64,000 nt of DNA from Phaffia rhodozyma (lineage: Eukaryota; Basidiomycota; Tremellomycetes; Cystofilobasidiales; Mrakiaceae), in NCBI GenBank assembly GCA_014706385.1, contig JACGZH010000008.1:1240001-1304000 (forward strand), written 5' to 3'. This document shows positions 38,221 to 51,346 of this stretch, in pieces. The notes under the pieces were generated by a model. That model was not told the DNA's origin and made no database searches. It worked only from the letters and a program-made list of their open reading frames with translations. The stretch's first letter is position 1. Each line of letters begins with the position of its first letter. A program made the translations under genes and the position numbers.

Positions 38221-39622
38221 ATGGCTAGGATCATATCCTCTCCTCCACCGAGCAGGTCGACATCGACGCCAACATCAACGCTCGGACCAGACAGCCAAGA
38301 CACCTTCAACCCATACCCTCATCAGAAGACATTACCTGGTTCGGCGCCAGGCGAACAAACGTATCCGAAGGTGTTGGACCCGTACACCGGTCGGTATGTA
38401 TCTACGAAACCTGCGAACATGCCGTTCTTGGCCCACCAACGGTACAAAGCGTCTAAAGCGGCCGCCGATGCTGCCGCTGCTGCCGGCAAGGATGAGAACG
38501 CGAATGGGAACGACGGACGGACTCGATCAGAAAGCCAGACGACAGAGAGGGGTATGCTCGGGTGGCTCAAGACGGTCGCCTGGGCGATCATGTTGGCTTG
38601 TGTTCTCGGCCGGTTCATCACTGGGAGTCCCGTATGGGGGTATGAGGATGAGATTCGATCTGTCTGGAACAAGCATCTCTGGAAGGTTCGTCCTTCTTTT
38701 TTTTCCGTTGAGGAGGGCAGAGGGAATGCTGTTCAACTCGGTCTTATTCTTTCTTCTTCCTGCCTTCATTCCTCTTTTCATCGAAACACCATCCCTGATG
38801 GCCATGGACCCAATGGTTTCTGAACATTTTCTGCGTTTCTTTTCCCTCTTGCTCTTCGTCTCTTCCTAGCCTAGACAAATCCAGTTCAACCTGGACCAAC
38901 TGTCCGAATTCACAGGCAAGAACCCGGACAGACCGATCTACCTGTCGATCTCTGGAAAGGTTTACGACGTCTCGAGCTCGGCTAGGATCTACGGCCCGGG
39001 AGGATCTTACGGGATGTTGTATGTCCAGTCAGGAAGAGAGGAGAGAGAGCAAGGAAGTTTCATTTAGTCTTTCCTGTGAGCTGACAGCACGGGCTTTTTC
39101 TTCTCATTTCCTTTCTCTTTGTTCATCCTCAACTCTGACAGAACAGGGAAAGACGCATCGAGAGCGTTCGTCACGGGCTGCTTCCAAAACCATCACCTGA
39201 ACCATGATCTCCGTGGGATAGGACCTGCTGAACTCAAGGTGAGTACACTGAATGAGGAAACGCAGACCAGAGATTCGACTGTGCCTCTTGTGATCATGAA
39301 TGATCGACGTTCTCACCGATGTATCCTTTACCATTGGATCATTCCTCCCCCCTCCCCCCCTCTACGGGTGTAGTCCCTGACGAACTGGGAAAAGTTCTTC
39401 GCCAACCACAAACGATACGTTCAGGTGGGAACCGTCAGCCTGCCGCCGGTCGACCCTAGGGAACCGATCCCGGGGCCGTGTATAGATTCTGCGCCGAACC
39501 CGCCTGCCACTCGACGGGGCACCGACCCAGCCGTCCGAGCGCCGCCTGTCCCGCCCGTCCAACCGGAACAGACGGACGAGCACGACAAAAGGGCCACACT
39601 TTCGGAACACAAAGAGCTATAG
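38221..39622 (+). CDS. Cytochrome b5-like/steroid-binding (MAPR family) membrane protein
   Basis: Four exons: 38221-38685, 38870-39018, 39142-39240 and 39375-39622. The N-terminus (MARIISSPPPSRSTS) is disordered; one membrane helix (TVAWAIMLACVLGRFITGS) follows, then the heme/steroid-binding domain: QIQFNLDQLSEFTGKNPDRP, IYLSISGKVYDVSSSARIYG, PGGSYGMLTGKDASRAFVTG. The YLSISGKVYDV and YGPGGSYxxLxGKDASRA blocks are diagnostic of MAPR proteins (Dap1, PGRMC, neudesin), in which a Tyr rather than His pairs binds heme. The C-terminal Pro-rich tail ends LSEHKEL. The long N-terminal extension and tail differ from yeast Dap1, so I leave the symbol empty. Confidence 0.87.
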
Positions 39623-40396
39623 AAAAGGACGGTCTCCATGCTTTCTATCAGATGAAGCTCTCTGGCTTGGCGCGCCCCGCGTTGTTTCCAATCAGAGAAA
39701 GAAAAAAAAGAGAAAAAAAAAGAAAAAAGAAGACATCTGATATCGACCAGAAGCTAGTTATATTCCTCTCCCTCTCGCTTTGTAAAGGATGAGAACGAGC
39801 GAGATGACAGAGGACGAGCTAGAAAAAGAGATTGACTGAGTGCAAATGTATTCAATCAAACAAGAACGGCTGAACGAAAGAAAAAGAAAGAGGAAAAGAG
39901 TGGCCACTTCTTGTTAATGATGATGATGATAATGATGATGGTGATGGTGACGATGATGATATTGATGATAACAAAGGTGACGACGAAGAGAAAAAGCCCG
40001 GTAGGAAGAAAAGATCCAAAGAAAACAGGTTTTGAGAGATGCGCGCATAGAATGTCAATGTAGGTTTACAAATTAAACAAACAAAAAAACAAAAAAAAGA
40101 AAGAAAGCAAAAGGGATGGTTAGGAAAAGCAAGATCGATCAGACCACGATCAAAGACTCGGCTGAAAGAGAGAGTAGAAAAGTCCGAACGTGGTGTATAC
40201 GAATGAAAACAGACATGATGGAGGACAGATTGTAGACAATACAACTTGGAGAGAAAGAGAAACATTGTGAGAAAAAGACCGATATGTACACCCTACGAAA
40301 GTGCAGATAGCAAAAGAAAGGAAAAAAGAAAAAAGAAAAAAGAAGAAAAATGCAGAGAAAGGAATCTCCGAGCTGAGCTGTCTAAACGGACAACAT
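39623..40396. other. Convergent intergenic region with simple repeats
   Basis: About 770 bp between two converging stops. It holds A-rich tracts (39698-39730, 40080-40110, 40318-40350) and an imperfect ATG/GATGAT repeat at 39917-39968. No gene is seen. Confidence 0.5.
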
Positions 40397-43300
40397 TTAG
40401 AAACCCGATTGGCCCCTCGACCGGCACTCAACTTTGTCGTCGACGACAGGAGGTCGATCGGTGTCCCAATCTTCGACCCCACACACCAAGTCATCAAACT
40501 CATCCTCCTCCTCGGCCAGTCGTCTGTACCTTTCTACTGCACCTTCCTCCTCGTCCTCCCACCGGTCACCCTCTTCTCCCGCCCGGGGTCCGTCCAGGGT
40601 GGAAAGTGTGAACTCTGTAGGATCGGACACGGTCTCATCTTCGAAGGACAGCCCGTTCGGTCTGGTATTCTTGTCGGCGGAAAACCTTCGGGCGACAGCG
40701 GTGGAAAGTCCGTTTGCTGTTCCACTGGCAGCACCGGTTCCAGGCAGCAGATAGTTGTTGTTACTAAACGAAGAATGACCCGAGAATGAGCCCGACGGGC
40801 TCCCCACACGCTCGCCTATTTCTCGTTTGAGTTCACCGAGCGCGTTGGCCGTGGTGCTCATCAGCACAGGCACCCGTTTCCATGACCGAGGAGAGATCGT
40901 CGGGCCGTCTCCGTTAGGATAGGCCGGGATGATCGGCCGGGCGGGCCGACCGGTCGGATCACCTAGCGAGGATTCAATCGCCTTTTCGAGCAACCGGTCG
41001 AACGATCCTCCGCTATGGGAATGGGAGCCGACAGGAGTGTTTCCTCTGGACGGATGGCTTGTCGGCGGGGTCAGCCCGTCGGTCACCGGGTCGAACGGAT
41101 AGGGCGAGGTGGACGGGGAGGTCAACAGAACTTCGTTCCGAACAACCAATTTAGACGTCGATGGGAGAGATGGAAAGACGTGGTGGACCGAAGGGCTGAC
41201 AGGAAGAGGAAGATGATGAAACTCAAACTGATGAGATAGATAGAGCGGTCCGGGGAGAATCTTGAGCGACGAGGAGATCGTCTGAATCTCTGCACGGGAA
41301 AGCGACCTAAAGTTCAAGGAGACAAATCCCGAAAGATGTGATGAGCATTTTCCGTTCAGCCATCACGAGCAGTAGAGGAAAAAAATGTTGAAAAAGAAAA
41401 GAAGGAACGAGGGAGGTTAACTAACCATGGCACCAAGCCCTGTTTATGATTCTCCGCCAGACTACCTTGTTTACCGTCTGGTTGGGTTGATTCGAAATGC
41501 TTCAATCCGATATCCTCGATCTCAGACCCGACTGTGCCGAGCTCCCAAGCGGCCCCCTCCCAGGACTTGACCTCGGCTTCGAGCCCGCCGATGTTGGAAC
41601 CAGAAACGATGCCCTCCGCTCTTTTCTTGGCCATCATCATCAGGCTGAGCGCCGACGACGGACCTGTCGGACTTTTGGGGGTCGGACTGACCGATGGGGT
41701 TGATTCGACCGACGTGGGTAAACTCACAGGACAGAATAAGACTTTCTGGAGAGAGAGCAGGCCGACGGTCGGATAGAACACCAGTATGTCTTGTGCAGTC
41801 TCAGGCAGGCCCAACGGACCAGAAACGGCGTCTGCGTGTTGGAACCGACCGGGTGAAAGGTCTGCAGGACGGCTGATCCGACCGGATTCTACCGACCGGA
41901 CTCGTTCGGGAGCGAGGAAGCAGCAGGTGACGGGAGGCAGGGAGAGGTCACCGACGTTGGGCGCCTTGAGCCCGGTGCTCGAGAGAAGGGCGGACGGGGC
42001 AGCAGCGGCAGAAGACGCAGATAGCTGGGAGAGCTTTCGAAGAGAAGAAGAGAACGGAGGAGAGCTGGGCGGCGTGAGGCAGTCTCCCGGAGGAAGAACC
42101 TTAGGGATGGACATTGGGGAGGGTGTCGAAGAAGGAGGTATCTGTCTAGTTTGATGGATCCTCAAAGCGGGTTGAACGGCTGTCGAGAGAGGTTGCTGAT
42201 GATTTGGCAAGCAAAGGAAGATCAGTCTAGGACGAGAGGAAGAGAAAGAAGAATAAGCCGGATCGACTCGAGCGGCCCAAAGAAAGAAGGATACTAACCA
42301 CGTCGAGAGCGTTGAGGACTTTGCCTTGCCTGTGGCCTGTAGGAGGTCCTCCGTACGGGTTAAGAGGGTAGACGTCTACACAGAAGAAGAGAGAGAGAGG
42401 AGGAGGAGGAGGAGAAGAGGGACAGGTTCCAATGTCGGCCGTCCGGTCAGGCATCTTTACGAGGACGACAGAAAGAGAGACAGCGATCTGACTTACGGAG
42501 CGTGCCTTTCCCTGTGGCAACTGCCACCCATCTGCCAGCGTTGTCCCAACTGACGGACTTGACGACGGCTTCACTGACGCCTCTTCTGAGGACGTATCGT
42601 TCCCAAACTTCGCCCGAGGAATGTCCTGGTGCCGGGTGTGGGGACTTTCTAGGCGGTCGGATCTCGACCACGGCAAAGGAGCACGAGGGGGCCTGGGAGA
42701 TGAGAAGCATCTGACTGTTTGGGGAGAACGACAGATGATTGATCGGCTGGGCCGAACGGGCGGTCGGAGATGGGTAAAAGTGAACGAGAGGGGATCTGTT
42801 AGCCGGGAGGGAGGAAAGGGTGTTTGGACCGGTGCTGTTGACCGAGGCAGAGGAGAGTGGATGAAGGTCAATGATCTGAACAGATTGCTCTACCCTCGGG
42901 AACGAAGCCTGTTGGCCGGGATGAGATTGATGCGAGTGTTGGTGGGATGAGAAAGCATGTTGACGGGACTGGAAAGAGTGTTGAGGAGACTGATAGGAAT
43001 GCTGACCGGTCGAGTACCGATCTCGTGAGGAGGAGGCAGGCGCAGGGATCGGCCTGGACTTGGGGATGTGACCGTCCGGGGTATCGGCTAACGAAGAGGA
43101 AGAGGAGGAGGACCGGTCGATGGTGCCTCCGGTCCATTCACCCTCTTCGTCGTCGTTGGCGATCTTGCTAGGATCTTCCTCGGTCTCGATCACCCTGTCA
43201 TCCGTCCGACCTGACCTCGAGCGAGATGAATCTGCCGAGCCCCATGCGGGTAGGTTGTGGGCGAGACTCGGTCTGGGACGGTCGTGAAGGATGGTCTCTG

Positions 43301-45337
43301 TTCTAGTGCCGGAGGCCCTTTGGAGGAGCGGGGCGGAAGGTCCGGGCGGCTGGGTGGTAGCAAAGGCAAGCAGCCTGTGTGAGAGAGTGAACACGGGTGC
43401 TTGGGACGAGGGATAAGATGCAGGAAACGTGATGGGTGGGCATAGTGTGTGGAAGGTGGCAGGATGAAAGAGATGAATAGCTGGTGGATCGAGTGTGCTC
43501 TGTAGGTGTGGGCGCGGGTGCGGGTGCGGGTGCGAATGTATCCGTGTAAAGACAGAAAGAGAGGAAGAATAAGGGGTCAGCATAGCCGATGGCTAGAGAG
43601 ACACGCCAAGGGAGAGTAACCAAGCTAACGGACCACTACAACTGCATGGGATGAGCGTTGAACGTTGATGATCTTTCCATCGAGGATGATTCTTTTCTGA
43701 AACATCAATGTCTCTGGGTGATGTAGCACGATGGCCGACACAGGTTGATTCTTGTCTGGCGCTGGAAAGTGGAGCCTGTGAAGCAGGGGAAGCAGAAGAT
43801 GAGGGAAGAGGATAGACAAGAAGATCAAGGTCAGAAGGATGACTGTCTGTAGAGGTAAGAGGGACGACCTCTTAGAGGTATAGAACTGACGCGACGAGAA
43901 GCCTATGCGGCTCACGAATGAGTGTTCCGAGTAGGACGTTTCCTTTGACGCCTTGATGGACCCAGTCATCTTTGCGATCAGAGGTGATGGTAAGAAGCTC
44001 GATGACCGAGTCGGTTTGACCGGAAGATCTGCCGAGGGGTGCGTCCCAGATGGTGAGAGATCGGGCGGTAGCGGTCAGGAGACATCTATAGCAGGGGACC
44101 GGATGATGAGGGATTGGCAAGAGGACGGAACATGAAGGTCAGAGACAAGGGACGGAGGGGCTGAGCCAAGGAAAGTAGAGAAGCAAGGAGAACATGTAGA
44201 AAAAGGCCGTACCGTTGGGGAGGCTTGTTTTTGACCAAGGGCACGATATCCCACCCGGACCAAACGATGTTGGGTTCTCGATCTGTCCTGTCTGACCGGA
44301 TCGAGATGATGTCTCCGAGAGATTGAGAGGATCGGACGAGGTCCGGTGTGACCGTGGACGACGATGATGATGCTGGTGGTGGTGGTGGCGGCGGCGGAGG
44401 TGGTGGGTGTGCGATGAGGGACGAGAAGTGATGAAAGGTTGAGGTGAGGGCAGAGACGGTTGTGTGTGAGACGGCAGCTGCTGCCGACTGTGCATTTCTA
44501 GCGAACGACGTAGGTACCGGCGGTTGTGGGCTATTTCGACATGTGTGTGTGTCAGGACAGATGAGCAGAGTTGCAGAAAGAGCGTTGAAGACAAGACTTA
44601 CCTTGTATGTGTGGCTGGAAGAGAGCAGGAGAGGGAGAGAGAAGGACATGAAGGATGAGGCCGAGAGATGGACGACGATGGTGACGACAGAAACAACAAC
44701 AGAAAAAAAAACAATAATAATGATAACGAGAACAAGATAGAACCAAGGCCAACCGAGGACGACGACCGGACACAACAGAGAGAGAGAGAGAGAACGAGAC
44801 ATGAACGATGAGTGCTTCTGACAAGGGCGAGAGACCAAACGAAAAGAGAAAGAAGGACGACGTACGATTGACGACCTGACGTTCTCTGTCTGACTGTCTC
44901 TGTGTGAGCGGGAGATGACTGACAGGGAAGCGATCTGGACCGGTGGTGGAGACGATGCTGTCAACCATTCCGGCCGGATCTTGAAGATAACTCGGTTGTT
45001 CGAACGACGTGGTGGAAGCGGGAGCGAGAGCAAGAGCACTACAGACAGCCGGACGGACGGAAGATGTTGTGCAACTGGTTAGATTATCCGAGGACGACAG
45101 AGAGGACGAGGACACCAGAGAGGGTTGATCAAGGAGACGATGATGATGATGCTGATGATGGATGGAGGCAGTAGTAGTAGAAGTGGTAGTAGAAGTGGTA
45201 GCAGGGGTAGCAGTGGTAGCAGTGGTAGCAGTGGTAATAGCAGCAGTATTAGCGGTGGCAGGAGTCGTAGTCGCTGTGGCAGTAGAGGGCGTGGAGTGAT
45301 GCACCGGTGGAAGGACACGCCTGTGGCGCTTTGTCAT
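40397..45337 (-). CDS. BCAS3-domain WD40-like protein
   Basis: Large protein (over 1,100 residues) resembling the BCAS3/ATG18-like propeller family, which in animals acts with PHAF1 at autophagic membranes. Landmarks on the minus strand: NIVWSGWDIVPLVKNKPPQR, WDAPLGRSSGQTDSVIELLT, then VWERYVLRRGVSEAVVKSVS and WDNAGRWVAVATGKGTLHVY leading to PLNPYGGPPTGHRQGKVLN, which is the BCAS3 signature (HVFxINPYGG). Long Ser/Pro/His-rich insertions separate blades. The C-terminus is acidic (EEEEGAVERYRRLAEEEDEF) and stops at 40397. I take the ATG at 45337 (MTKRHRRVLPPVHHS) as the start; the first exon is a Thr/Ala/His-rich low-complexity stretch, so the true start could be further in. About nine exons. 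Confidence 0.72.
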
Positions 45338-45717
45338 TCGAACAGGCACACCCGACTTGATCCGAGGGGGGAGGGGGGAGAGGGCAAAGGAAAGGCTGGC
45401 TTGTGTGTATGCGTGTGAGTGGGAGTGTGAGTGTGTGAAAGGGAGCGACCGATTGACCGACAGAGGAACGGATATGCAGACGGAGCGAGGGAACGAGGGA
45501 GAGGGAGAGTGAAGTTGAAAGTGAGTGAAAGCTAGTGACAGGACAGACGGAAGAGAACGGTGCCTTGTTCCTGATGGGGTAAGGGACACTAGACCGAGCA
45601 CAATAGATGACGAGTGGCAGCAGGAGCAAAACAATAGAGAGATCACACAGCGCGAGAGATGGATAGATAGACAGGTAGACAGGTAGACAGATAGATAGGC
45701 AAACAGATAGATAGGCA

Positions 45718-45718
<1 letters not shown>

Positions 45719-45773
<55 letters not shown>
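45719..45773. repeat. (AC)n microsatellite
   Basis: About 55 bp of uninterrupted AC, the longest of the three AC/CA tracts in the window. Confidence 0.95.
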
Positions 45774-45775
<2 letters not shown>

Positions 45776-46255
45776 TAGACTGATAGACAGATCGCCAAAC
45801 ATTCATACAATCCACAGCCAAAACAATCTACAGGCACACAGTCTATAGGACCGGATTTGGCCTGGCTGGACGGAGCGAAGTCTGCTGCGGAAGAAAGGGC
45901 GTCGGCTGACGTAATCGGTCGTTCTAGGCCAGGCACAATGTGAAACGACCGAATCCGTGCCTGACCGGTCGCCCCTTTGGCGCCCCCCCCGCCCCCCTTG
46001 AGTGCGTCCGCAGAGTGGGCCGCCCATCGGGTTCCTTGTGCCTGTGCTTGCTGTCCTCTCCTTCATTGTTCTCTCTCTCTATTGTCCTGCTTATCGGTTG
46101 TGCCTTGTGCCTTATACCCTGTGCCCTGTGCCTTACGCCCCCCCCCCCCCTTCTACTTGTGCCTGTCCCTCGTTCCCTCCTCCTTCCTTCTCCCTTCTCC
46201 CCCGGTCACTCCCATTCCTTTCTCCTTCCCTTCTTCTCTTCTCCTCTCCTCTCCC

Positions 46256-46296
46256 GACCCTCCACCCTCCACCCTCCACCCTCCACCCTCCACCCC
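46256..46296. repeat. CCACCCT heptamer tandem repeat abutting the MAPK-2 ATG
   Basis: About six copies of the 7-nt unit CCACCCT, running directly into the start codon at 46297, so it lies in the 5' UTR or core promoter. Confidence 0.85.
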
Positions 46297-48686
<2,390 letters not shown>

Positions 48687-49260
48687 GCACTTCCTCTCGT
48701 CTGCTCTGTTTCAAGCCGATCATCTCGCCCTCCATCACTTTATCATCATCACCACGGTCCCCGTCACTCGGTCCTCACCCGCCCCCGCCCCGTTGCTTTT
48801 CAAACTGTTCATGTTTCACTTGGCGTAGTTCGATCCTAGGCTGGTCCCAGAGATCCGACTCGTCCGTTCATCTGATCCATCGTCTCACGTCTCACATCTC
48901 GCGTCTCATGCTTCTGACCTCTTTAAGTCACGTCCTCCTCTTCAACGATTCAGTTTGTTTCCCCTCTCTCTCTCTCTCTTCCGTGTGTTCCACACTTCGA
49001 GCCATCTATTCAATAGGCCTTGTTTTGTCCATCTTTCCTTTTCCGATCTGTAATCCTAGACACCAGTCCCAACCGCATGACCACAACGATCCTTGATTTC
49101 TTTATGTTTCGTTTCTCTTTCTCTGGCTGTGTTCCGTCCGTCGTTCCTTGGTATTCTTTTTCTTTTTTTGGGGTTCTCTTGGTTCTCTCTACGCGACTCA
49201 TGATTTTTTTGCCATGTCCTTATTTCCTTTCAACGCCGTGAACGTTGATGATGATTATCA

Positions 49261-49291
<31 letters not shown>

Positions 49292-49717
49292 CTCGGATTT
49301 GATGAACACCGAGCCATTTAAGCAAAGAACAGAAAGATTGAAAATATGTATATTCTTGAAAACCAAGCTAGAAAAGAAAAAAAAGGCGTAACAACAGGCA
49401 ACCTCCTTCTTCTCGGAAAGGACACGTACACACGAGAAGCGAGGACGAAACACAGAGAGAAAGAGACAGGGAAGAAAACAAAAAAAAGAGTCTTTTGAGA
49501 CGAGAAAGGAATATATATATATGATGTTGTCCACAACCAGATAACAAAACTATATGACCACCTTCCAAGCGAGGAGAAAAATAGCCAATCAAAAGGCGAA
49601 TATCCTAGCTCCCCAAAGACGCATTCCGACCCACCGCACCGGAAGAAAACGTTGTTAGCGTGATTCTTGAAGAACGAAAAAATAGATAAATAGATAAAAC
49701 GAATCAAAGATATGAAC
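48687..49717. other. Convergent intergenic region
   Basis: About 1 kb between the MAPK-2 and RPA14 stops, with a (TTG)n tract at 49261-49291. Both strands show only random short ORFs. Confidence 0.5.
49261..49291. repeat. (TTG)n microsatellite
   Basis: Ten copies of the TTG trinucleotide in a 3' intergenic region. Confidence 0.95.
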
Positions 49718-50850
49718 TTACGAGGATTCATCGTGCTGTTGGGCGTGCATCATCTTGACCACAGCGTCGACCACCGAGAGGTCTGACGTTCAAATGACAA
49801 CGTCAGAAATCAGCATCAAAATCACGATCTAATCCTGGATCAAATCGTGCTGGAATAAAACTAGGATATATATGTATATATATATAAGCAAGAGAAGTCT
49901 CACCTAGATCAGCACCCATGTCCATCCCCGTCAAGACTTTTATGCTCAGGTCGTCGCCTACCTTTCCGATCACTTCCACGTACGGGTCCGACAGATGAGA
50001 TTCCTTTGAGTTTCGAACGAGGAAGCAGAGGGCGGAAAGGATTGACAGTCCAAAAAGTTGTTTATAGCTCTTAAGACGATGGACCAAGTGGACAGAAAAG
50101 AAGGAAGAAGAAAGTAGCCAAGCTAGGACAAACCCTGTTCAAGTGCAAATCCACCTAGAGTCGTGCCCCCCCCGGAACGAACGCCAAGAATGAAAGATGC
50201 TCTCAAATTTCAGCAAACTTACCAGACGAGATCACGTTTCTTTCACCCTGACTCTCTCCGTCTTCAGTGTCGATATCTTGCGACGATACTGACCTGTCCT
50301 TGATCACTAGCCTCGACTACAGCGGTATCCCCGTTCAACTGATTATCATCAAAAAAAAATCATAAAAAACAAATAGCACACAACCCTGAAGTCAGTCTTT
50401 ATATCTCAGGCCCAGACAGCTGGCTCGTTTTCCAAGGGTGAAAGACTCACCTTTATAATTTTGCATGTCAATCGGACAGTCTGCCAACATGCGTTTCAAC
50501 ATTTGAGCCGACCACGATCGCTCGTCAGCTTTGCTTGAGGTTCGAAAGTGCACTAGAAATATAACCCTCTTACCTTGCCTCTGTACTCGTTCAGGCTGAT
50601 GATCAAGACGTCAGAAATCAATGTGTTCAACACAAAGAAGAAGATGATCAATAAAAGGAAAAATTCCTGTCAGAACGAAGTCTTGAGGGAAACCCGAGAA
50701 GAAAGCAACGTCATCTCTCACAGAGCACTGTTGACCCGAGCTATCATATCCAGTAGCAACGATTAAAAGAACATGGTGTAAACAAGAGCTGGCTGTCGAA
50801 GAAGAAACCCAAACAAGTGAAACCTTACGGGTGTTCGAAAAAGAAGCCAT
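49718..50850 (-). CDS. RFA3: Replication protein A 14-kDa subunit (RPA3/RFA3)
   Basis: Smallest subunit of the single-strand DNA-binding complex of DNA replication and repair. Seven tiny exons rebuild to MASFSNTPRVNSALLNEYRG, KTVRLTCKIIK, LNGDTAVVEASDQGQ, VDLHLNR, ESHLSDPYVEVIGKVGDDLS, IKVLTGMDMGADL and DLSVVDAVVKMMHAQQHDES, with the stop at 49718. The OB-fold start (RVN, LLxEYxGKxVRL) and the YVEVIGKV block are characteristic. About 110 residues, as in other fungi. Exons of 20-60 nt are well below single-ORF detection, so phase agreement is the main support. An ACGCGT box with flanking variants lies about 120 bp upstream. Confidence 0.9.
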
Positions 50851-51346
50851 GATGAGGTCGAAGAAGCGATGAAATCGAGTTGATGTTCGAGTCGGAAGGT
50901 GTGTTTGATCACAACTTGAAGTGGCAAAAACGCTGTAGTTCATATATCGTGACGCGACTCGACGCGACGCGTTGTATGCCACATCTTACGCGACACACCC
51001 CCGCCTTTCTCAGACCCGATTAACAGCAAGACACAACTGATAATTCAATAAATCTTACACATCACCCCACAGAACAAGAAGAAGAAACCTCTCCAAAGAC
51101 GAAGATCAGGAAAATCGAGTAAAGAAAACAAACACGAGAAGGAAATAGATATATCTCGTTTGAGATCAGGATAAGAGAAAAGATCAGGAAAGGAAAGCTT
51201 AAAGTATGGCCAGCAACAACAACAATCTTGCGCCCGAGGAAAATAAAGAGAAATTGAACAGACGGAAACTAGAAGTATAGGAAGCAAAAGAGTTCGAAGT
51301 AAACGCCGTCTTCATCGACGAATATCGGTTCGGATCCAATCCGCGT
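50851..51346. other. Intergenic region, RPA14 promoter and phosphodiesterase 3' end
   Basis: About 500 bp between two minus-strand genes. The RPA14-proximal part carries the cell-cycle boxes; the rest is A-rich and lacks genes. Confidence 0.5.
50951..50993. promoter_or_regulatory. MluI cell-cycle box with ACGCGA variants upstream of RPA14
   Basis: A perfect ACGCGT at 50967-50972 is surrounded by ACGCGA at 50952, 50962 and 50988, four related hexamers in 43 bp, 102-143 bp upstream of the RPA14 start codon. This is the same kind of site as the cluster upstream of condensin. Confidence 0.6.

Larger units (their letters stand above)
45338..46296. other. Divergent intergenic region, BCAS3-domain gene / MAPK-2
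   Basis: About 960 bp. It holds an (AC)n tract (45719-45773), a run of degenerate GATA/GACAG units just left of it (45656-45715), poly-C blocks at 45984-45998 and 46137-46151, and a CCACCCT heptamer repeat ending at the MAPK-2 start codon. No gene is seen. Confidence 0.5.

Noticed and set aside
44552..45821. Long minus-strand ORFs rich in Val-Cys repeats
   Set aside because: The VCVCVC stretch is the AC microsatellite read in frame; the frame upstream of 45337 has no sign of selection.
49261..49291. TTG repeat as a possible telomere-like or CRISPR-like array
   Set aside because: It is a plain trinucleotide microsatellite without spacers, in a eukaryotic 3' region.
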